Assembly: GCF_023169965.1 (NCBI RefSeq)
Contig: NZ_AP025592.1
Coordinates: forward strand, 496,001 to 560,000
Reading direction: 5' to 3'
Length of the DNA: 64,000 nucleotides
Source of the DNA: Anaeromyxobacter paludicola
Lineage (GTDB): Bacteria > Myxococcota > Myxococcia > Myxococcales > Anaeromyxobacteraceae
Below are positions 8,913-18,985 of this stretch, piece after piece. Position numbers and translations under genes: made by a program. The notes beneath the pieces were generated by a model. The model was not told the DNA's origin, did not search any database, and was given only the letters and a program-made list of their open reading frames with translations. The stretch's first letter is position 1; each line of letters begins with the position of its first letter.

Positions 8913-10334
8913 ATGGCGCGGAGCCGGCCGGTGGTGGTGCTGGAGTTCAACGAGCTGTCCCCGGCGCTCATGGAGCGCTTCCTCGGGGAGGGCGCCCTCC
9001 CGCGGTTCCGGCGGCTGCGGGACGCCTCGCAGGCCTTCGTGACCGAGGCGGAGGAGCGGTACCCGTACCTCGAGCCCTGGGTGCAGTGGCTCACCGTCCA
9101 CTCGGGGATGAACTACCGCGAGCACGGGGTCCACCACCTCGGCGAGGGGCACCGGGTGCGCGCGAAGCGGGTCTGGGACGTGCTCTCGGACCACGGCTAC
9201 GCGTCCTGGATCTGCGGCAGCATGAACGCGGGCCTCGCCTCGCCGCTGCGCGGCGCCATCCTGCCGGACCCCTGGTCGCCCGCGGTCGAGCCCCGGCCGC
9301 GGGAGCTCGCCGCCTACTTCGACTTCGTCTCGGCGATGGTCCACGGCCACGCCAGCGGCGGCGGGCTCGCCGCGCGGCGGGCGCTGCGCTTCGCCGCCTT
9401 CATGGCCGGCCACGGCCTGGGCGCGCCCACGGTGGCGGGGGTCGCCGCGCAGCTCGTCGAGGAGCGGCTCGCGGCCCGGCGCGGGCTCGACGCCGGCTGG
9501 AAGCGGGCCTGCGTGCTCGACCAGCTGCAGCTCGACCTCTTCCGCTCGCTCTGGCTCCGCGACCGGCCCGACTTCGCCACTTTCTTCTCCAACAGCACCG
9601 CCCATTTCCAGCACTGGCACTGGCGCAACCTCGAGCCGGAGCGCTTCCAGGTGAAGCCGACCGCGCGCGAGCAGGCCTCCTACGCCGGCGCGGTCCGGCA
9701 CGGCTACGAGCGGATGGACCGGCTCGTGGGCGAGGTGCTCGACTTCTGCGGTGACGACGCGGTGGTGGTGCTCTGCACCGCGCTCTCCCAGCAGCCCTGC
9801 CTCGTCTACGAGGACGAGGGCGGGCGCGTGAACTATCGCCCCCGGGAGCTGCGGGCCTTCCTCGCGCGCGCCGGCGTGGCGGGCGTCCTCGCCGCCGAGC
9901 CGGTGATGGACGAGCAGTTCCGGATCCGCTTCGCCGGAGAGCCCGAGGCCGAGCGCGGCCTGGCCCGGCTCTCGGCGCTCTCGACCGGCGGGCGCGGGCT
10001 GATGGTGGTCCGGCGGCAGGGGACGGAGCTCCTCGCCGGCTGCGCCGTGCACGAGCCGGTGCCGGCCGGGGCGCGCGTCGCAGGGGAGGGGCTCGACGTC
10101 CCCTTCGAGGAGCTCCTGTTCCGGCTCCCGGGGATGAAGAGCGGGATGCACCACCCCGACGGCCTCCTCTGGATCCGCGTGCCGGGCTGCGCGCCGCGCG
10201 TCCACCCCGAGAAGGTCGCCCTCGACCGCGTGGCGCCGACCCTGCTCGGGCTCTTCGGGCTCCCGCCGGCGGCGACGATGCGCGGCGCGCCGCTCGAGCT
10301 CCCCCGGCCGGGCCGGCGCCGCGTCGCGGCCTGA
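8913..10334 (+). CDS. Alkaline-phosphatase-superfamily hydrolase (type I phosphodiesterase-like)
   Basis: A 473-residue cytoplasmic protein without a signal peptide. The first strand, V-V-V-L-E-F-N-E-L-S-P, holds the first metal-site acid as Glu-Phe-Asn rather than the usual Asp-Gly. W-V-Q-W-L-T-V-H-S-G (near residue 60) places a Thr where this superfamily has its nucleophile, and N-S-T-A-H-F-Q-H-W-H-W (near 230) is His-rich and likely metal binding. The ATG at 8913 is chosen because GGAGGAGGCGGCGG precedes it and the fold starts there; a longer frame exists to 8640 but overlaps nothing conserved. Similar proteins occur in surface-polysaccharide loci and may act on nucleotide or phospho-sugars, but no such genes are adjacent. 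The substrate is unknown. Confidence 0.7.
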   Translation: MARSRPVVVLEFNELSPALMERFLGEGALPRFRRLRDASQAFVTEAEERYPYLEPWVQWLTVHSGMNYREHGVHHLGEGHRVRAKRVWDVLSDHGYASWICGSMNAGLASPLRGAILPDPWSPAVEPRPRELAAYFDFVSAMVHGHASGGGLAARRALRFAAFMAGHGLGAPTVAGVAAQLVEERLAARRGLDAGWKRACVLDQLQLDLFRSLWLRDRPDFATFFSNSTAHFQHWHWRNLEPERFQVKPTAREQASYAGAVRHGYERMDRLVGEVLDFCGDDAVVVLCTALSQQPCLVYEDEGGRVNYRPRELRAFLARAGVAGVLAAEPVMDEQFRIRFAGEPEAERGLARLSALSTGGRGLMVVRRQGTELLAGCAVHEPVPAGARVAGEGLDVPFEELLFRLPGMKSGMHHPDGLLWIRVPGCAPRVHPEKVALDRVAPTLLGLFGLPPAATMRGAPLELPRPGRRRVAA

Positions 10335-10476
10335 GCTTCACCGCTCGTCACTCGCGGCGCGGCGCGCGCCGGCCCGCGGCGGCTCTGCCCGGCGCGCTTT
10401 CCCTCCCTGCCGCGGGACCGGCGGTGTAGGCTCTCCCGGACGCCTCCCCGGCGCGGGGGGCGCGAGGAGAGCCCAC

Positions 10477-12288
10477 ATGAACGCCGTCACGCTGGTCTTC
10501 GTGGCGCTTTGCGTCTTCGCGATCGCCTACCGCTTCTACGGGCTGTTCATCGCCCGGCGCGTGCTCGAGCTCGACGACCGCCGGGTGACGCCGGCGGTGG
10601 CGCTCGAGGACGGGCACGACTACCACGAGACCAACCGGTACGTGCTCTTCGGCCACCACTTCGCGGCCATCGCCGCGGCCGGCCCGCTGCTCGGGCCGGT
10701 GCTGGCGGCCCAGTTCGGCTTCCTGCCCGGCGCGATCTGGATCGTGGTGGGCAGCGTGCTCGCCGGCGCGGTCCACGACATGGTCGTGCTCTTCGCCTCG
10801 GTGCGCCACAAGGGCAAGAGCCTGTCGCTCATCGCCGAGCACGAGATCGGCAAGCGCGCCGGCATCGTGGCCTCGTTCGCCATCCTCTTCATCCTCGTCC
10901 TGACGCTGGCCGGCCTCTCCATCGCGGTGGTGAACGCGCTCTTCAAGAGCCCCTGGGGCACCTTCACGGTGCTCGCCACCATCCCGATCGCGCTCCTGAT
11001 GGGCGTGTACCTGTACAAGCTCCGCCCCGGCGACGTGAAGGGCGCGAGCGTCATCGGCGTCGGGCTCCTCTTCCTGGCGCTCCTCGCCGGCCCCTACGTG
11101 GCCGCGAACCCGACGCTCGCGGGCTGGTTCACGCTCTCCCGCAACCAGATCGCGCTCGTCATCCCGCTCTACGGCTTCGCCGCCTCGGTGCTGCCGGTCT
11201 GGCTGCTGCTCTGCCCGCGCGACTACCTCTCGACCTACCTCAAGCTCGGCACCATCGCGATCCTGGTGCTCGGGATCGCGATCGTCCACCCGACGCTGCA
11301 GATGCCGGCCATCACCCAGTACGTGCACGGCGGCGGGCCCATCATCCCCGGCGCGGTCTTCCCCTTCATCTTCATCACCATCGCCTGCGGCGCGCTCTCC
11401 GGCTTCCACGCCATCATCGGCACCGGCACCACCCCGAAGATGATCGGGAGCGAGAAGGACGTGCTCTTCGTCGGCTACGGCGCGATGCTGGTCGAGGGCG
11501 TGGTGGCCATCATGGCGCTCGTCGCCGCCTGCGTGCTCATCCCGGGCGACTACTTCGCCATCAACACCAGCGCCAAGGCCTTCTCCACGCTCGGCCTGAG
11601 CACGGTGCACCTGCCCGAGCTGGCGAAGGAGGTGGGCGAGCAGCTCCAGGGGCGCCCGGGCGGCGCGGTCTCGCTCGCGGTCGGCATGGCCTACGTCTTC
11701 TCGGCCGTGCCCTTCATGAAGGGGCTCGCCGGCTACTGGTACCACTTCGCCATCATGTTCGAGGCGGTCTTCATCCTCACCGCCGTGGACACCGGCACCC
11801 GCGTCGGCCGCTACATGCTGCAGGAGATGATCGGGAAGGTGATCCCGAAGTTCGAGGAGAAGAAGTGGATGCCGGGCATCGTGATCACGAGCCTCGCCTT
11901 CACCGGCTGCTGGGGGTACCTCGTCTACACCGGCGACATCGCCACCATCTGGCCGCTCTTCGGCATGTCGAACCAGCTCCTCGCCACCTGCGCGCTCATC
12001 GTCTGCACCACGATGATCATCCGGCTCGGCAAGGCCCGCTTCGCCTGGGTGACCGCCGTCCCCGGCATCCTCATGATCCCGGTCACGATGAGCGCCGGCT
12101 ACCTCAACATCACCCGGAACTACCTGCCGAAGGGGCTCTACCTCCTCGTCGGGCTCTCGGCGGTGCTGATGGTGCTCATGACCGTGGTCTTCGTGGAGGC
12201 GTTCTGGCGCTGGTACGAGCTGCTCCAGATCCACGCGCCGGTGAAGGACAAGTACGGGCAGCTCGTGCTCACCGACGTGGACGAGTGA
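10477..12288 (+). CDS. cstA: CstA carbon starvation family transporter
   Basis: A 603-residue integral membrane protein with about 16 hydrophobic segments. It matches the CstA family throughout: the N-terminal R-F-Y-G-L-F-I-A-R-R-V-L-E-L-D and T-P-A-V, H-H-F-A-A-I-A-A-A-G-P-L-L-G-P near residue 60, and G-F-H-A-I-I-G-T-G-T-T-P-K near residue 310. CstA proteins import peptides or pyruvate during carbon limitation. At 603 residues it is the shorter class, lacking part of the C-terminal extension of the ~700-residue E. coli protein. GAGGAGA precedes the ATG. It is followed at once by a hairpin, so it is probably monocistronic. A pyruvate or peptide importer fits beside the acetate- and formate-handling genes elsewhere in the window. 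Confidence 0.93.
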   Translation: MNAVTLVFVALCVFAIAYRFYGLFIARRVLELDDRRVTPAVALEDGHDYHETNRYVLFGHHFAAIAAAGPLLGPVLAAQFGFLPGAIWIVVGSVLAGAVHDMVVLFASVRHKGKSLSLIAEHEIGKRAGIVASFAILFILVLTLAGLSIAVVNALFKSPWGTFTVLATIPIALLMGVYLYKLRPGDVKGASVIGVGLLFLALLAGPYVAANPTLAGWFTLSRNQIALVIPLYGFAASVLPVWLLLCPRDYLSTYLKLGTIAILVLGIAIVHPTLQMPAITQYVHGGGPIIPGAVFPFIFITIACGALSGFHAIIGTGTTPKMIGSEKDVLFVGYGAMLVEGVVAIMALVAACVLIPGDYFAINTSAKAFSTLGLSTVHLPELAKEVGEQLQGRPGGAVSLAVGMAYVFSAVPFMKGLAGYWYHFAIMFEAVFILTAVDTGTRVGRYMLQEMIGKVIPKFEEKKWMPGIVITSLAFTGCWGYLVYTGDIATIWPLFGMSNQLLATCALIVCTTMIIRLGKARFAWVTAVPGILMIPVTMSAGYLNITRNYLPKGLYLLVGLSAVLMVLMTVVFVEAFWRWYELLQIHAPVKDKYGQLVLTDVDE

Positions 12289-12307
12289 GCGCCGCGCGAC
12301 GCGGCGC
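12289..12307 (+). terminator. Hairpin directly after cstA
   Basis: GCGCCGCG (12289-12296) and CGCGGCGC (12300-12307) form a perfect 8-bp stem with a CGA loop, beginning at the base after the cstA stop codon. No T-tract follows. Confidence 0.5.
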
Positions 12308-12470
12308 GTAGGGAATTCCCGGGCCGCTCGGGACGTTCGCGCGGGGAGGGCCGCGCGGGGCCGCGATCGCCCCGCGCGCCCCAAAGCCCGCGTCGACACC
12401 GCGGGTGGAAATGTGCTTTGCTGGCACCCCCTTTCCACCCCCCTCTTCTCGCTCCAGGAGGAGCCCGGAC

Positions 12471-14091
<1,621 letters not shown>

Positions 14092-14093
<2 letters not shown>

Positions 14094-14270
14094 TGCTCCC
14101 ACCCAGGCCTGCTGCCTACTGCGAGCGACGACCCTCTCGCTGCGGCGGGCGGCCTCGTCGGTGCGCTGCTCGGCGTAGCGCTGCTACGCCTCCGCGGCTC
14201 CCTCCTCGGGCGCCCACCTCGCGTCGGTCTCGTCGCGCTCGTCACGTCCTCAGGCCTGGGTAGGAGCACT
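14092..14270. repeat. MITE-like 179-bp palindromic element with 20-bp terminal inverted repeats
   Basis: The left end (14092-14111, AGTGCTCCCACCCAGGCCTG) and right end (14251-14270) are inverted copies with one mismatch in 20 bp. The centre holds a perfect hairpin (GGCGTAGC 14172-14179, loop GCT, GCTACGCC 14183-14190), and the arms between show patchy complementarity (GCGAGCGACGAC against GTCTCGTCGCGCTC). The whole piece can therefore fold into one long imperfect hairpin. It contains no credible gene. It may be a non-autonomous mobile element or a bidirectional terminator between fumarase and the convergent fdhE. No second copy was noticed in the window. Confidence 0.6.
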
Positions 14271-14281
14271 GACCACGCCGG

Positions 14282-15097
14282 TCAGCGGGGCAGGAGCCAG
14301 CTGCGCCCCAGCGGCTCCCAGCCCTCTGCGGCGACGAGCGCGTCGAGCAGCGGCGAGGCGAGGTCCTCGGCGACCGGCTCGGCGCGCGGCCGCCGCTCGA
14401 GGTGCGCGAGCTTGAGGTAGCCGCGGCAGGCCCGGCACGCCTCGGCCACGAGCCCCGGGCCGCCGCCCGCCACCGCGAGCTGCTCGAGGTCGCCGGCGCC
14501 GCAGCGGGCGCAGGCGCCCCGCGCGCGCGCCCAGCCGGTGCCGCAGAGCCCGCACCAGAGGAGCCGGCGGCCGTCGCCCTCGATGGTCGCCCCGGCCGGC
14601 GGCGCACCGCAGGCCGGGCAGGCGGCGCCCCCGCCCGCGAGCGCGCTCGCTTCGAGCGCGGCGGCGCCCCGGGCGAAGGCCACCTGCAGCCCGGCCGCGA
14701 CGAAGGTGGCGGCGGCCAGCTCGCCGGGGGCCGGCGCGCCCGCGAGCACCCGCTCCGCGAGGGCGGCGAGCTCGGCGTCGCTCGCCGCGGCCACCCGGCG
14801 CGCCGCCTCGCGGGCGGGCGCCGGCAGCGGCCGGCCGGCGAGGGCGGCCGCCACGGCGCGGGAGGCGGCGGGGGCGGCGGGGTCGCGCCAGGCGGCGAGG
14901 TCGAGGGGCGGCCGCGGGCCGGGGGAGGGCAGGGCCGGCGCCGGCGCGGGCAGCTCCGGCGCGGCGGCCGCCTGGGCGGCGGCGAGCCGGGCGCAGAACG
15001 CGAGGAACCCGCTCGCGTCCTCGGGCGCGAGCTCCGCGAGGCGGGCGGCCCGCCGCGCCAGGAGCGCGCCCGGGTCGGGGAGCCGGACCGTCGTCAT
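14282..15097 (-). CDS. fdhE: Formate dehydrogenase accessory protein FdhE
   Basis: A 271-residue cytoplasmic protein needed for maturation or activity of exported formate dehydrogenases. The Ala-rich N-terminal half is weakly conserved (F-L-A-F-C-A-R-L-A-A-A-Q near residue 40). The C-terminal half carries the FdhE rubredoxin-like metal sites: A-C-P-A-C-G-A-P-P near residue 165, L-L-W-C-G-L-C-G-T-G-W near 185, A-C-A-R-C-G-A-G near 200 and E-A-C-R-A-C-R-G-Y-L-K near 225. That makes four CX2C pairs, expected to bind Fe. Its ATG overlaps the stop codon of the Fe-S subunit gene by 4 bp (ATGA), giving a tightly coupled operon: catalytic subunit, Fe-S subunit, FdhE. A shift to a more distant start is unlikely because the frame upstream is the Fe-S subunit's shadow. 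Confidence 0.9.
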   Translation of the reverse strand: MTTVRLPDPGALLARRAARLAELAPEDASGFLAFCARLAAAQAAAAPELPAPAPALPSPGPRPPLDLAAWRDPAAPAASRAVAAALAGRPLPAPAREAARRVAAASDAELAALAERVLAGAPAPGELAAATFVAAGLQVAFARGAAALEASALAGGGAACPACGAPPAGATIEGDGRRLLWCGLCGTGWARARGACARCGAGDLEQLAVAGGGPGLVAEACRACRGYLKLAHLERRPRAEPVAEDLASPLLDALVAAEGWEPLGRSWLLPR

Positions 15098-15798
15098 TCG
15101 CCCCGGAGATCCTGGCGCAGCTTGCGCGCGTAGGGGCGCGGCACCGGGTGGTTCGGGAGGCCGTACTGCTCGGGCCAGCCGAGCGGCAGGACGTACATCA
15201 CGTGCGTCCCGTTCACGCTCTCCGGGTCGTAGAGGGCCGGCTCCGGGAAGCCGCGCTGGCGCAGCTCGGCCATGCGCGCCTCGGCCTTGGCGAGCATCTG
15301 CTCCTTCGTGCCGAAGGAGAGCGCGCGGGTGGGGCAGGTCTTCACGCAGGCCGGGAGCTGGCCCGCGTCCAACCGGTCCTTGCAGAAGTTGCACTTGCGC
15401 GCCTTCTTCTCGGGGCCGGGGCTCATCCGCGGGACGGCGAAGGAGCAGGCGTCCACGCAGTAGCCGCACCCGACGCACCGGTCGTCGCGGTACTCGACGA
15501 GCCCGCTGTCGTGCTGCACGATGGCGCCGCGCTGGCAGGCCTCCTGGCAGGCCGGCTTCTCGCAGTGCTTGCAGCCGTCCTTCATGGGCAGGAGCCGCAT
15601 CCTCCCGCCCACGAGCCGCTCGCTGTAGCGGAGGACGGTCCACATGGTGGCGCTCAGGTCCGCGGGGTTCTGGAGCGTGCCGGTGCAGCGCCCCACCTCG
15701 CCCCGCTGGCCGTTCCACTGCATGCAGGCGGCCTGGCAGCCCTTGCACCCGGTGCACCGGGAGATGTCGATGAGCATCGCGATCCCGCCGCTCGCCAT
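15094..15798 (-). CDS. Formate dehydrogenase iron-sulfur (beta) subunit
   Basis: A 234-residue electron-transfer subunit with cysteine sets for four [4Fe-4S] clusters: C-T-G-C-K-G-C-Q-A-A-C (near residue 16), C-K-H-C-E-K-P-A-C-Q-E-A-C (near 75), C-V-G-C-G-Y-C-V-D-A-C (near 108), and C-N-F-C with a later C-V-K-T-C-P-T (130-155). It passes electrons from the catalytic subunit outward. It has no signal peptide, as expected if it is exported by hitch-hiking on the Tat signal of its partner. Unlike E. coli FdnH (about 294 residues) it ends at K-L-R-Q-D-L-R-G-E with no C-terminal membrane helix. It starts 7 bp after the catalytic subunit stop, behind GAGGGCGAG. The ATG at 15777 is a possible later start. 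Confidence 0.93.
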   Translation of the reverse strand: MASGGIAMLIDISRCTGCKGCQAACMQWNGQRGEVGRCTGTLQNPADLSATMWTVLRYSERLVGGRMRLLPMKDGCKHCEKPACQEACQRGAIVQHDSGLVEYRDDRCVGCGYCVDACSFAVPRMSPGPEKKARKCNFCKDRLDAGQLPACVKTCPTRALSFGTKEQMLAKAEARMAELRQRGFPEPALYDPESVNGTHVMYVLPLGWPEQYGLPNHPVPRPYARKLRQDLRGE

Positions 15799-15805
15799 CT
15801 CGCCC

Positions 15806-18800
15806 TCACGCCTTCTCGAGGCCCACCAGGAAGGCCTTGTACTCGGGGGTCTGGGTGTTCGGGTCCCCGACCACCGGCGTGAGGCCGTTGGTCAGGTGGC
15901 CGGGGCGGGTGAGCCCCTCGAAGCCCCAGTGCAGCGGCAGCCCGACCACGTGCACCGGGCGCCCGTTCACCTCGAGCGCCTTGAGCCGGCTCGTCACCAC
16001 GGCAATCGCCGTGACCTGGCCGCGCCGCGACCGGATCACCACCCGATCGCCGCTCTTGATCCACTTCTCCTGCGCCAGGTCCTCGCCGAGCTCGACGAAC
16101 GCCTCCGGCTGCAGGATGGCGTTCACGAGCGCGTGCTTGCTCCAGAAGTGGAAGTGCTCCGGGACGCGGTAGGTGGTGCCGACGTAGGGGAACTCGGCGG
16201 AGGTGCCGAGGCGCGCGCGGTCGCCGGCGAAGAGGCGCACGGCCGGGTTCTGGGCCGGGCCGGCGTGGAGCCCGTTCCCTTCGACGGGGCTCTCGAACGG
16301 CTCGTAGTGCTCGGGGAAGGGGCCGTCGGCCATCCCGTCGAGCGCGAAGAGCCGGCCGACGCCGTCGGGGTTCATGATGAACGGCGACATGCCCTGCTCC
16401 GGAGCGGCGTCCGGCTTGTAGTCCGGCACGTCCGGGCCGCTCCAGCGGCGCGCCTCGGGATCCCAGCGGACCGGCGCGCGCCGGGGGTCCCAGGGGCGGC
16501 CGTCGGGCGCGCAGGAGGCGCGGTTGTAGAGCACGCGGCGGTTGGCGGGCCAGGCCCAGCCCCAGCCCGGCGCGAGCCCCAGGCCGCCCGGGTCGGCCGG
16601 GTCGCGCCGCGCCATCTGGTTCCCCTTCTCGGTGAACGCGCCGCAGTAGAGCCAGCAGCCGCAGGCGGTGCTGCCGTCGGCCTGCAGGTGCGCGAAGGTG
16701 GCGAGCTGCTCCCCGCGCCGCGCCAGCGGCTTCGCCGGATCCTTCGGGTCCTTCACGTCCTCGAGCGCCTGGCCGTTGTACTCGCGCGCGAGCTCCTCGG
16801 GGGACGGCCGGGTCGGCTCGCGGTAGGGCCAGTGGAGCTGCCGGATCGGCTCGGGGGCGGCGCCGCCCTCCTGCGCGTAGAGCGCGCGGAGCCGGGTGAA
16901 GAGCTCCGCCACGATCTCCACGTCGCCCTTCGCCTCGCCCGGCGCGTCGGCCGCCTTCCAGTGCCACTGCAGCCAGCGGGCCGACGAGACGATGGCGCCC
17001 TCCTCCTCGGCGAAGAGGGCGGCCGGCAACCGGAACACCTCGGTGTCGATCCGGAGCGGCTCGACCGGGTGGAGCTCGCCGCGGGGCTTCCAGAACGTGC
17101 TGGTCTCGGTGGCGAGCGGGTCGATGGTGACGAGGAACTTGAGGCGGGAGAGGGCGGCGGTGTTCTTGTCCTTGTCGGGGAGCGAGGCGAGCGGGTTGAA
17201 GCCCTGGCAGAAGAGCCCCGTGATCTTCCCCTCCGACATGCGCTCGAAGAGCGCCAGGGCGTCCACCGGCTGGTCTACCTTGGGGAGGAAGTCGTAGGCG
17301 AAGCCGTTGGCGGCGGTGGCGGCCGGCCCCCACCAGGCCTTCATGAGCGAGACGTGGAACTTGGGGTAGTTCTGCCAGTAGGAGAGCTGGCCGGGCCGGA
17401 GCGGCTTGCGGGTCCGCTTCGCGAGGAAGCCCTCGAGGTCGCGGTCGGCCTCGGTGGGCATCGTGAGGTAGCCGGGCAGGTTCACCGGCGTGAGGCCGAG
17501 ATCGGTCAGCCCCTGCACGTTGGAGTGGCCGCGCAGCGCGTTCACGCCACCGCCGGGCAGGCCCACGTTCCCGAGCAGGAGCTGGATGACGGCGATGGCC
17601 CGGACGTTCTGCGCCCCGACGGAGTGGTGGCACCAGCCGAGCGCGTACAGGCTGGTCATCACGCGGTCGGGCGCGCTGGTCTCCGCGATGAGCTCGCACA
17701 CCTCCCGGAACTCGCGGAGCGGCGTGCCGGTGACGGCGCAGACCCGCTCCGCGGTGTAGCGGGCGTAGTGCGCCTTCAGGAGCTGCAGCACGCAGCGCGG
17801 GTGCTCGAGGGTGGGATCGGTGAGCGGCTGCCCCTGCGCGTCGAGCTGGTAGGCCCAGCTCGACCGGTCGTAGCGGCCGTGCGCCTCGTCCCAGCCGGAG
17901 AAGAGCCCGCGGTCGAAGGCGAAGTCCTCGCGGACCAGGAAGCTCGCGTTGGTGTACGCGGCCACGTACTCGCGCTGGATCTTCTCCGTCTCGAGCAGGT
18001 GGTGGATGACGCCGCCGAGGAAGGCGAGATCGGTGCCCGGGCGGAGGGGGGCGTAGACGTCGGCGACCGCGGCGGTGCGGGTGGCGCGCGGATCGACCAC
18101 CACCAGCTTCGCCCCGCGGTTCGCCTTGGCCTCGAGCACCCACTTGAAGCCGCACGGGTGCGCCTCCGCCGGGTTCCCGCCCATCACCAGGATGACGTCG
18201 GCGTTCCGGATGTCGATCCAGCCGTTGGTCATCGCGCCGCGGCCGAAGGTGGGGGCCAGACCGGCCACCGTCGGCGCGTGTCAGAGCCGGGCCTGGTTGT
18301 CGATGGCGGTCATGCCCATCGACCGGAGCACCTTGTGCGTCAGGTAGCCCGCCTCGTTCGACGCGGCGGAGGCGGCGAGGAAGCCGACCGTGGGCCAGCG
18401 GTTCACGGTCAGGCCGGCGGCGTTGCGCTCGACGAAGCTGCGGTCGCGGTCCTCCTTCATGAGCCGGGTGATGCGGGAGAGCGCGAAGTCCCACGAGACC
18501 CGCCGGAACGAGGTCTCCCCGGGTCCGCGGTACTCCGGGAACCGCAGCCGGTCGGGGCTCTCGATCAGGTCCGCGAGCCCCGCGCCCTTGGGGCAGAGCG
18601 AGCCGCGGCTCACCGGGTGATCCGGGTCGCCCTCGACGTGGAGCACCTTCTGCCGGCCGTCCACCGCGCCGGAGTAGAGCAGCAGGCCACAGCCGACGGA
18701 GCAGTACGGGCAGGTGTTCCGGGTCTCCTTGTAGCGCTCGAGCTTCGGCCCGAAGACGTCCGCCCGGGCCGCGCGCGGCGCGAACCCGAGCGCGGCCAGC

Positions 18801-18859
18801 GCGGCGGCGCCGAGGCCCGTCGCTCCGGCCTGGAGGAACTCCCTGCGTGTGACGTCCAT
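15806..18859 (-). CDS. Selenocysteine formate dehydrogenase, catalytic subunit (Tat-exported)
   Basis: A 1017-residue molybdo- or tungsto-bis-MGD enzyme oxidising formate to CO2. Read-through of UGA at 18283-18281 joins two frames: the upstream part ends A-I-D-N-Q-A-R-L and the downstream part continues H-A-P-T-V-A-G-L-A-P-T-F-G-R-G-A-M-T-N. This is the active-site sequence of FdnG-type enzymes, with Sec at residue 193. The N-terminus is a twin-arginine signal (T-R-R-E-F-L-Q then a hydrophobic stretch ending A-A-R-A near 33). A [4Fe-4S] site follows: C-P-Y-C-S-V-G-C-G plus S-L-C-P-K-G. The protein is therefore periplasmic. GAGGCG precedes the ATG at 18859. It heads the operon with the Fe-S subunit and FdhE; no membrane cytochrome b gene follows. 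Conventional gene calling would split it or truncate it to 820 residues starting near 18268. Confidence 0.96.
18248..18283 (-). promoter_or_regulatory. SECIS element with UGA selenocysteine codon
   Basis: The UGA (18283-18281) is followed after 18 nt by the loop GGUCU (18262-18258) on a GGCC/GGCC stem (18266-18263 with 18257-18254), extended by GGU (18269-18267) against ACC (18250-18248) across a small asymmetric bulge. The 18-nt spacing and GGUCU loop match, from memory, the E. coli fdhF element that recruits SelB. It lies wholly within the coding sequence, as bacterial SECIS elements do. Confidence 0.88.
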
Positions 18860-18868
18860 CCGCCTCGA

Positions 18869-18887
18869 TGCCCCCTGTGAGGGGGCA
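18869..18887 (-). promoter_or_regulatory. Hairpin in the formate dehydrogenase leader
   Basis: TGCCCCCT (18869-18876) and AGGGGGCA (18880-18887) form a perfect 8-bp stem with a GTG loop, ending about 10 bp before the catalytic-subunit start and just before its ribosome-binding site. It could modulate translation or stabilise the 5' end. A second palindrome, GCAAAGTTTGC (18924-18934), lies further up between the divergent genes and could be an operator. Confidence 0.5.
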
Positions 18888-18985
18888 AGGTAGCACACGG
18901 GCGACCGGTCGCATAGTGAAACTGCAAAGTTTGCGCCGTCTGGCCCTCGACGGCTCAGGGCCATTCGTGGTCTCTTCCGCCTCCC

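Noticed and set aside
12422-12436. Sigma-54 promoter upstream of fumarase (TGGCACCCCCTTTCC)
   Set aside because: The -24 GG and 10-bp spacing fit, but the essential -12 GC is CC. Too weak to call without start mapping.
15806-18268. 820-residue formate dehydrogenase starting at Met near 18268 as a complete gene
   Set aside because: The upstream frame supplies the Tat signal, the [4Fe-4S] site and the residues up to the UGA that family members have as selenocysteine; a SECIS follows the UGA.
15644-18880. 1078-residue open frame on the plus strand opposite the formate dehydrogenase genes
   Set aside because: Low-complexity, no domains; the minus strand carries clear formate dehydrogenase subunits.
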